Part shown: one piece after another, positions 61,301 through 64,000 of the stretch | Numbering within the stretch: the stretch's first letter is position 1 | Layout: each line of letters opens with the position of its first letter | Source: Mycteria americana | Taxonomy: Eukaryota; Chordata; Aves; Ciconiiformes; Ciconiidae | Length of the DNA stretch: 64,000 bases | Reading direction: 5' to 3' | Assembly (NCBI RefSeq): GCF_035582795.1 | Contig: NC_134373.1 | Location: forward strand, 26,630,501-26,694,500 | Translations under genes and position numbers: made by a program | Notes under the pieces: generated by a model | Seen by the model: only the letters and a program-made list of their open reading frames with translations | What the model was told of the DNA's origin: nothing | The model's database searches: none

Positions 61301-64000
61301 AAGGGGTGGCCGAGGGGGTCGGGCCCCCCCTCCTCACCCCTTTGGGGTGTGGGGCTTGTCTGTCCCCTGCGGTGGGGGCACTTGCTGGGTCCTGTGGGGA
61401 TTTCTTCCTTCCAGGGAGAATATGGCTGAGTTTGGGAAGATGTTTTCAGCTCTGGCTGAGGGTGTCCTGCCTGGACCCTGCCTTGGACATGATGCTCTCC
61501 CTGCCTGGAGCATGCGCTGGTGCAAGGTCCCAGCAGAGCACTTGCCTTGTGTTTAACATAGCTGGGCTCCTCCCTGGTTTCAGCTCCCGCTTTTCCCCCA
61601 GTGTGCTGGGCTTGGTGCTCAGACCTCCTCCCCGGTGCTCATGCCTCCTTCCCGGGCAGCTGGGGTGCTGCTGGAGCGGGGGGGCCAGGGTGCAGGCTGG
61701 CAGCAGCCTTTCTACCCTGGTGGCCCAGCAAGCTTGGCCCCAGGTGGTTTGAAGCTGGACCTGGCCTTGGGGTGGTGGCCAGGGGCTGGGAAGGCATTTC
61801 CCAGCCCTGCTGGAGGGCTTTGGTGCAATGCTTGGCTGGGTGCAGCGCCGAGCATTGGTGCCGTGGCTGGATGAAGGTGTTTGCTCCGTGCCGAATAGGG
61901 GAAACGGCGTCCTCTGACTCCCTGCCCTCCTGCGGCTCCGGCTTGGGGGCTCTGGGGACGCGGGGGGTCCCAGACCCCCTGGAAGGAGGTGCCATGGCCC
62001 TGTGGCAGCTCCGTGCCCTCCCTCCCCGCTGCTCCGGTTGCAGTTGTTGAATTGCGGAGTGACATTTGGGAAGGGTTTGGGGCTGTGGCCAGGCTGGGGG
62101 CCAGCTCGTGATGCTGGGGCTTGGCAGCTCCATCCCTTCCAGCTCTGCGCTCAGTCCAGAAACTCGCCCGGCATTAGAAGGAGGGGGAAAAGGCTTGGCT
62201 GGAAAAATCCAACAGCACCAACCTCCCGGCCGCGGGGGCTGAGTCACCACGGCACCGGGGCGGGGGCAGGAGGGGTGCCAGCGGTGGGGAGGGGGACGTG
62301 GAGGGGTGCAGAGGTGGGGGCAGTTTGCATCCATCCGAACCCGACCTCGGTGGCCCGGGCCAGATCCACAGAGGGCTTGTGCAGAGGGTTTAAACAAACC
62401 CAAGAACACACGGATGCCCAAGCTGTGCTGTATGTCTGGACTGAATATTATAAGGAGCAGATCCCCCCCCAACTATGGAGGGGAAAAAATGGGGTGGAAA
62501 AGAGGAGAGCCTCAGGAGAGGAGGAGCAGTATTCGCAGTGGGGGGGAAATGGATGTTTGATGGTGTCTACCAAAAAATCCATCCCCCTCAACCCTGGGGC
62601 CAGGTTCACAAGGCTGGGCTGGGGTCACTCTCATCCCCCTGCAGCCACTGGGCGTCCTGGGGAGCAGAGGTGTCCCGGGGACAGTCCCTAGCCTGTGGCC
62701 ACCTGTCCCCACTGGAGCCTGGCCGTCTGCGCCGAGGCGGGGACAGCGCGGGCGGGTGGCCTGACCTCCGGCAGGAACGAGGTGTCCCGAAGCCAGTGTT
62801 GGGAGGGGATGGCCGATGGGGACAGTGGTACACAGACGGGTTTGTTTACATTCCCTGCTGCTATAAATTGCCTGCGTGTCCTGGTACAGCGACGAGGAAC
62901 ATCTCACACCTCCTCCGTGCCCGGCGGGGGAGTGCTCCCGTTCCCGCTGGTGATGGAGGAGAAGAGATGGGATAGGGCAGCGCTGGCATCCCCAGCGCCT
63001 TCCTGCAGAGAGGAGCTGGTCCTGCTGTTCGTCTCCCAGCGAGGCATCTGGGGTCATCCCTTCTTGTCCCAGCCCCGGGCATCCCATGATGAAGGGGACC
63101 TGCACAGTGCCCTCCCCAAGGGGACACTGATGGGGCATTTGCGGTGTTGCACAAGGCCACGTGTGGTTGGGAGCCAGCGTTGATTTCCCGTGTGGGTTTA
63201 AGTGGTGCCTGGAGCCAGGCAATTTGGGTGATGGGAAAGCAGTTCCAAGTGGGGTCTGAGCTCCCTTGGACCCCAAGTGACCTCAGGCTCATCTGTTGGA
63301 GCCCTACTAATATTTTCTCTTGTTTTTTCTCTCTCTCCCTATTGTATCTCGTGACATTTGTCCTGTCTGTCCCTTCCTCTCCCCATGGGGGACCGTGTCT
63401 GTCCCCTGTGACCCCCCCACCCTCCTTGCACCCCCCGTCCTGGTACGCTGGCAGAGTACAACGCCAAGCTCAGGGACCTCAACAAGAGCACCAAAGCCCC
63501 CCGTCCTCCTCTGAACCAGCAACGGTCCTTCTCCTTCTCCGGTTTGTTCATTCCACCTCCCTCCTTCCTTGTCCTCCATCCTTCCCCATCCATCCTTCTC
63601 CTTCCATCCCTCTCCTCCCTCCTTCCTTCACATCCTTCTTTCCTTTTCCTTTCTTCTCTCTCCTCCTTCCTTCCCCCTTATTCCTCCTTCCTCCCCTATC
63701 CCTGCATGCTGAATGCTCCGTGTGTTGCATGGATATGGGATGGAGGGAGGCTTGGGAGACCCTCCCCATGCAGGCTTGATCCCCTTTCTCAGCAGGGCAA
63801 CGCTCAGGGCCCCCCTTGACCTCCTCCAGTGATGGGGGAGCCCCTGGCCCTGGGTGCAGACTCCCCTGCCCACGCTTGATTTTGCATCTCATCCAAGCCT
63901 GGCACTGCTCTCTGGTGGGGTTTTATTGCTGGGCCGGATCCGGACCCTCGCTCCAGCGTCTGCGAGCTTTGCCCGGGCTGTGGCTCACTCCCCAGGGAGG
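16176..64000 (+). CDS. TNS1: TNS1 (tensin 1), 5' part; gene continues past the window
   Basis: Tensin 1 links integrin beta tails to actin at focal and fibrillar adhesions. The canonical chain starts at 31631 (MDFGSVMNQ) and joins exons 39653, 41832, 44658, 45030, 45566, 46144, 46574, 46760, 46948, 47728, 49019, 49233, 49755, 50377 and 59350, giving 986 residues plus one base in one frame with GT/AG everywhere. Domains: phosphatase-like region (about residues 64-250, loop HNKGNRGR at 166-173, lacking the catalytic Cys); C2 domain (about 256-370); then a disordered Ser/Pro/Gln-rich centre. The C-terminal SH2 and PTB domains are outside. Longer isoforms begin upstream and carry a C1 zinc finger (exons 22774 and 24095). 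The protein is very close to remembered chicken tensin. Confidence 0.95.
16582..16985. repeat. Decayed tandem array, about 12 copies of a 30-40 bp unit
   Basis: Repeats of GGGGATCCCTGTGCCCATAA followed by A-rich then CACCTGGCACTGG-like sequence. Copies vary in length and sequence, so the array is old. Confidence 0.8.
19030..19401 (+). promoter_or_regulatory. CpG-rich candidate TNS1 promoter B
   Basis: CpG density rises sharply, with GC boxes (GGGGCGGGGCGGGCGGGCGG near 19330) directly upstream of the ATG at 19402. It is TATA-less. The CpG-rich stretch continues to about 19800. Confidence 0.55.
19402..19434 (+). CDS. TNS1: TNS1 candidate alternative first exon B ([11 protein letters not shown])
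   Basis: ATG in the context GCAGCATGA, 11 codons, then TGG|GTACGG donor in phase 0, compatible with the C1 exon at 22774. Its position inside a CpG island makes it a good first-exon candidate. The peptide is short and hydrophobic; no transcript evidence is available here. Confidence 0.5.
20851..20864. promoter_or_regulatory. 14-bp palindrome TTTGCATATGCAAA (POU/Oct dimer-type site)
   Basis: A perfect palindrome containing TGCATATGCA, the core of the MORE-type binding site for paired POU factors. It sits in an AT-richer patch (20685-20890) amid GC-rich DNA. Confidence 0.4.
22287..22321 (+). repeat. (CA)n microsatellite
   Basis: About 17 uninterrupted CA dinucleotides inside a wider field of CACACG/GTGTGC sequence. 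Confidence 0.95.
22774..22882 (+). CDS. TNS1: TNS1 C1-domain exon 1
   Basis: 36 codons plus 1 nt: [20 protein letters not shown], then [16 protein letters not shown]. With the next two exons it forms an atypical C1 zinc finger with exact spacing H-X12-C-X2-C-X10-C-X2-C-X4-H-X2-C-X7-C, the same spacing as the C1 domain of tensin 2. Acceptor CCCCAG, donor CGAG|GTGAGC. The exon can only be used by transcripts starting upstream (exon A or B). Confidence 0.9.
22883..24094. repeat. Intron rich in alternating purine-pyrimidine sequence
   Basis: The 1.2 kb between the two C1 exons is dominated by GTGTGCACACGCGTG-like sequence (22890-23240 and 23560-23960). No other feature is seen. Confidence 0.7.
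24095..24132 (+). CDS. TNS1: TNS1 C1-domain exon 2
   Basis: 38 nt completing Gly then [12 protein letters not shown] in phase 0; polypyrimidine acceptor (CCCTCTCCCTCCTGCAG) and donor [21 protein letters not shown] supplies four zinc ligands; the last Cys comes from the exon at 39653 (VTPC). Confidence 0.92.
24133..28560. other. TNS1 intron segment
   Basis: No exon is recognised. Contents: a short 24 bp-type repeat of CCCTGTGCCACCCTGGGA (25090-25200), a poly-G run (26262-26276), alternating purine-pyrimidine sequence (27465-27690), and MIR-like cores at 26772, 27346 and 28016. An AT-rich patch GACAGCTAATTAGCAACACC lies near 28386-28405. Confidence 0.5.
28561..28764 (+). promoter_or_regulatory. 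Candidate TNS1 promoter C
   Basis: A CRE-like TTACGTCACC (28620-28629), an inverted CCAAT box (GATTGGCTG, 28681-28689) and T-rich/CpG-mixed sequence lie directly upstream of a short ATG-plus-donor exon at 28765. Motif-based inference. Confidence 0.35.
28765..28794 (+). CDS. TNS1: TNS1 candidate alternative first exon C ([10 protein letters not shown])
   Basis: ATG in the context CGGGGATGC, ten codons, then CTG|GTGAGC donor in phase 0, compatible with the exon at 39653. Short, so chance occurrence is possible. Confidence 0.3.
28795..30880. other. TNS1 intron segment
   Basis: No exon or clear element beyond an MIR-like core at 30055-30069. The minus-strand open frames through 30-32 kb follow GC content and are not genes. 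Confidence 0.5.
30881..31630 (+). promoter_or_regulatory. Main TNS1 promoter / CpG island
   Basis: CpG-rich region ahead of the canonical ATG. It includes a CArG-like CCTTTAAGGG (31089-31098; one mismatch to the SRF consensus), a pure-purine-rich stretch (31158-31225) and a nearly pure pyrimidine stretch (31377-31443). SRF control would suit an actin-adhesion gene; this is inference. The CpG island runs on to about 32420. Confidence 0.6.
31631..31657 (+). CDS. TNS1: TNS1 canonical first coding exon (MDFGSVMNQ)
   Basis: Nine codons then CAG|GTACGG in phase 0. Chicken tensin, as I recall it, starts [20 protein letters not shown], exactly this exon joined to the one at 39653. Confidence 0.92.
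33544..33600. repeat. 18 bp tandem repeat, 3 copies
   Basis: Three identical copies of CAGAGGGGATCTGTGGGG in a row. Confidence 0.95.
33669..34015. repeat. 29 bp tandem repeat, 12 copies
   Basis: Units follow AATCCCATGTGAGAATCCAT plus GTGCTGACC with 10-30 percent divergence. The period of 29 bp is regular across the array. There are no spacers, so it is not a CRISPR array. Confidence 0.95.
34153..34466. repeat. 43-44 bp tandem repeat, 7 copies
   Basis: CTGGGTGCAGGGGA starts at 34166, 34210, 34253, 34297, 34337, 34381 and 34424 (periods 44, 43, 44, 40, 44, 43). Copies are nearly identical, so the array is younger than the 29 bp array beside it. Confidence 0.95.
39196..39250. promoter_or_regulatory. 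Candidate intronic enhancer with TAATT cluster
   Basis: GGTTAATTGTCAGTAATTGC and GGTAATTAAGGTAACAATAG hold three homeodomain-type cores and one SOX-type AACAATAG within 50 bp, 400 bp upstream of a TNS1 exon. Confidence 0.35.
39653..39691 (+). CDS. TNS1: TNS1 exon ([13 protein letters not shown])
   Basis: 13 codons, phase 0 both ends; acceptor TTCCTTGCAG, donor CCG|GTAAGT. Common to canonical and C1-containing isoforms; its Cys completes the C1 finger when joined to CHTKCQAK. Confidence 0.95.
39692..41831. other. TNS1 intron
   Basis: GC-rich. No exon, repeat array or strong motif seen apart from a TC-rich run (41750-41800) before the next acceptor. Confidence 0.6.
41832..41873 (+). CDS. TNS1: TNS1 exon ([14 protein letters not shown])
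   Basis: 14 codons, phase 0 both ends; acceptor CCTGCCTGCAG, donor CTG|GTAAGT. It corresponds to PSPGQSITKQVDTP in chicken tensin (as remembered). Confidence 0.95.
43001..43042 (+). CDS. TNS1: TNS1 candidate alternative first exon D ([14 protein letters not shown])
   Basis: ATG in a near-ideal Kozak context (GAGCCGCCATGC), 14 codons, donor AAG|GTATGG in phase 0, fitting the phase-0 acceptor at 44658. The immediate upstream sequence is CpG-containing. It would give an isoform without the first three exons. Confidence 0.5.
44531..44560. repeat. (GGATG)n microsatellite
   Basis: About six GGATG units in a row. It lies 98 bp upstream of the exon at 44658. Confidence 0.9.
44658..44707 (+). CDS. 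TNS1: TNS1 exon ([16 protein letters not shown])
   Basis: 16 codons plus 2 nt, phase 0 to 2; acceptor TTCTTTAG, donor CAG|GTAGGT. An MIR-like TGCCTCAGTTTCCC lies 6 bp inside the following intron (44713-44726). Confidence 0.94.
45030..45201 (+). CDS. TNS1: TNS1 exon: start of phosphatase-like domain
   Basis: 57 codons: [20 protein letters not shown], then [20 protein letters not shown], then [35 protein letters not shown] is the highly conserved opening of the tensin/PTEN-like phosphatase fold. Confidence 0.97.
45202..45565. other. TNS1 intron
   Basis: Nothing recognised besides splice signals. Confidence 0.7.
45566..45616 (+). CDS. TNS1: TNS1 exon ([17 protein letters not shown])
   Basis: 17 codons, phase 0; phosphatase-like domain. 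Confidence 0.97.
45617..46143. other. TNS1 intron
   Basis: Contains a short direct repeat, GGGTAGGATAG-type, at 45740-45765; otherwise nothing recognised. Confidence 0.6.
46144..46266 (+). CDS. TNS1: TNS1 exon with the first part of the P-loop
   Basis: 41 codons: [20 protein letters not shown], then [20 protein letters not shown], then K. The exon ends inside the P-loop; the position of the catalytic Cys in PTEN (HCKAGKGR) is Asn here (HNK..). Confidence 0.97.
46267..46573. other. TNS1 intron with short GTGTGC tract
   Basis: Alternating purine-pyrimidine sequence at 46400-46505; no exon. Confidence 0.6.
46574..46638 (+). CDS. TNS1: TNS1 exon ([20 protein letters not shown])
   Basis: 21 codons plus 2 nt. 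It completes the phosphatase-like loop (GNRGR) and the following helix. Confidence 0.97.
46760..46843 (+). CDS. TNS1: TNS1 exon ([20 protein letters not shown]...)
   Basis: 27 codons flanked by split Ser and Arg codons; ends VGQPSQK(R). Confidence 0.97.
46948..47060 (+). CDS. TNS1: TNS1 exon ([20 protein letters not shown]...)
   Basis: 37 codons plus 1 nt, ending [17 protein letters not shown]. It forms the end of the phosphatase-like fold leading into C2. Confidence 0.97.
47061..47727. other. TNS1 intron
   Basis: Non-coding; no distinct element recognised. Confidence 0.7.
47728..47788 (+). CDS. TNS1: TNS1 exon ([19 protein letters not shown])
   Basis: 19 codons between split Gly and Tyr codons; start of the C2 domain. 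The donor is TA|GTAACT, which looks like a stop codon if the intron is read through. Confidence 0.97.
47789..49018. other. TNS1 intron with two MIR-like cores
   Basis: GGGAAACTGAGGCA at 48643-48656 and a reverse variant near 48807. An AATAAA at 48524-48529 inside the intron is isolated and may be chance. Confidence 0.5.
49019..49094 (+). CDS. TNS1: TNS1 exon ([20 protein letters not shown]...)
   Basis: 25 codons ending KGDIL; C2 domain. Agrees with chicken [17 protein letters not shown] (as remembered) rather than the human YNIPGDSQTSVCITIEP. Confidence 0.97.
49233..49362 (+). CDS. TNS1: TNS1 exon ([20 protein letters not shown]...)
   Basis: 43 codons plus 1 nt; C2 domain, with [20 protein letters not shown] next and AFR at the end. 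Confidence 0.97.
49363..49754. other. TNS1 intron
   Basis: Non-coding; no distinct element recognised. Confidence 0.7.
49755..49820 (+). CDS. TNS1: TNS1 exon ([20 protein letters not shown])
   Basis: Completes a split Asp, then 21 codons plus 1 nt; last strand of the C2 domain. Confidence 0.97.
49821..50376. other. TNS1 intron
   Basis: Non-coding; the right half (50120-50370) is strongly pyrimidine-rich before the acceptor. Confidence 0.7.
50377..50538 (+). CDS. TNS1: TNS1 exon after C2 ([20 protein letters not shown]...)
   Basis: 53 codons plus 1 nt, continuing [20 protein letters not shown] and [13 protein letters not shown]. The NIQREDS..GTWAEP..GKHLEK stretch is bird-type; the human equivalent is shorter (NFSGHRDDGMEE). 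The donor is AAAG|GTTAGG, somewhat weak. Confidence 0.94.
50539..59349. other. TNS1 8.8 kb intron with possible internal promoters
   Basis: No coding exon is recognised. Consensus donors preceded by CpG/CT-rich sequence at 54178 (GGCAAG|GTAAGG) and 56138 (CTTTG|GTAAGT) could end non-coding first exons of shorter tensin transcripts. There is an 18 bp minisatellite at 55769-55829 and an AT-richer patch (GTTAATATTCATAGCTAGG, 55501-55519). MIR-like variants lie at 50907 and 52499. Confidence 0.4.
55769..55829. repeat. 18 bp tandem repeat, 3-4 copies
   Basis: Copies of CCCGTGTCCTGGGGGTGC in tandem. Confidence 0.95.
59350..61047 (+). CDS. TNS1: TNS1 large central exon (disordered region)
   Basis: 1698 nt encoding [20 protein letters not shown] onward, 565 complete codons plus a split one at each end. 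The sequence is Ser/Pro/Gln/Tyr-rich and mostly disordered, with many SP/TP sites. Fixed points shared with other tensins: [39 protein letters not shown] (an amphipathic helix at about residues 503-520), [55 protein letters not shown], and [16 protein letters not shown] at the end. It begins after CCCTTGCAG and stops at GCAG|GTAGGA. Confidence 0.96.
61048..63454. other. TNS1 intron with a TATA/FOX-like motif pair
   Basis: No exon is recognised. TGTTTAC (62843-62849) followed by CTATAAATTG (62861-62870) could be a cryptic promoter. TTTAAACAAACCCAAG lies near 62389-62404. Confidence 0.4.
63455..63541 (+). CDS. TNS1: TNS1 candidate cassette exon, 29 codons
   Basis: 87 nt in phase 1 at both ends, so inclusion or skipping keeps the frame. 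It encodes (E)[20 protein letters not shown], then QQRSFSFS. The acceptor has a C/T tract (CCCCCCGTCC..GCTGGCAG). The donor G|GTTTGT is weak, as expected for a regulated exon. The tensin I remember continues from VAHRVAG directly to a different exon (VQSREK..), so this is probably optional. Confidence 0.65.
63542..64000. other. Intron after the cassette exon, pyrimidine-rich start
   Basis: Positions 63545-63705 are nearly all C/T (TCCTTCCTCC phrases), the kind of tract bound by PTB-type splicing regulators. No exon is seen up to the window end. Confidence 0.6.

Overview
This window is vertebrate nuclear DNA, very probably from a bird. It holds intron-containing genes with consensus GT/AG splice sites, CpG-rich promoters, one AATAAA poly(A) signal and SINE-like relics. 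There are no operons or bacterial signals. Four genes are recognisable from their protein sequence: ARPC2 (minus), a CXCR1/CXCR2-type chemokine receptor (plus), RUFY4 (minus) and TNS1 (plus). The same neighbours lie together on human 2q35, so this is a conserved synteny block. The tensin protein is very close to what I remember of chicken tensin, including its first exon MDFGSVMNQ and the NIQREDS..EGTWAEP insert. With compact introns, high GC and no obvious LINE bulk, this points to Aves.

Layout. 1-480: ARPC2 first coding exon and its CpG/CRE/ETS promoter. 484-1700: G-rich block containing a 56-57 bp minisatellite. 1700-5760: chemokine receptor, with a candidate upstream non-coding exon and promoter at 2240-2320, an intronless 358-codon CDS and a poly(A) signal. 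7090-12155: RUFY4 on the minus strand, ten coding exons encoding about 760 residues (human about 570); exon 6 carries a long Glu/Asp-rich insert encoded by a 36 bp repeat. A candidate non-coding RUFY4 exon and myeloid-type promoter lies near 13185-13310. About 13.3-16.2 kb: divergent intergenic region. 16.2-64 kb: 5' half of TNS1, with at least three and perhaps five alternative first coding exons, two C1-domain exons, the phosphatase-like and C2 (PTEN-like) exons, the large disordered central exon, and an in-frame 29-codon cassette exon. TNS1 continues beyond the window.

Biology. ARPC2 (Arp2/3 actin nucleation) and TNS1 (integrin-actin adhesions) are cytoskeletal. The receptor (neutrophil/heterophil chemotaxis) and RUFY4 (endolysosome and autophagy adaptor of dendritic cells) are immune-cell genes; both have ETS/PU.1-like candidate promoters. 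The non-coding DNA is rich in minisatellites, alternating purine-pyrimidine tracts, and roughly twenty dispersed copies or variants of the 15-mer GGGGAAACTGAGGCA, which I interpret as MIR/CORE-SINE relics. Nothing indicates an infectious agent, a toxin gene or a prokaryotic defence system.
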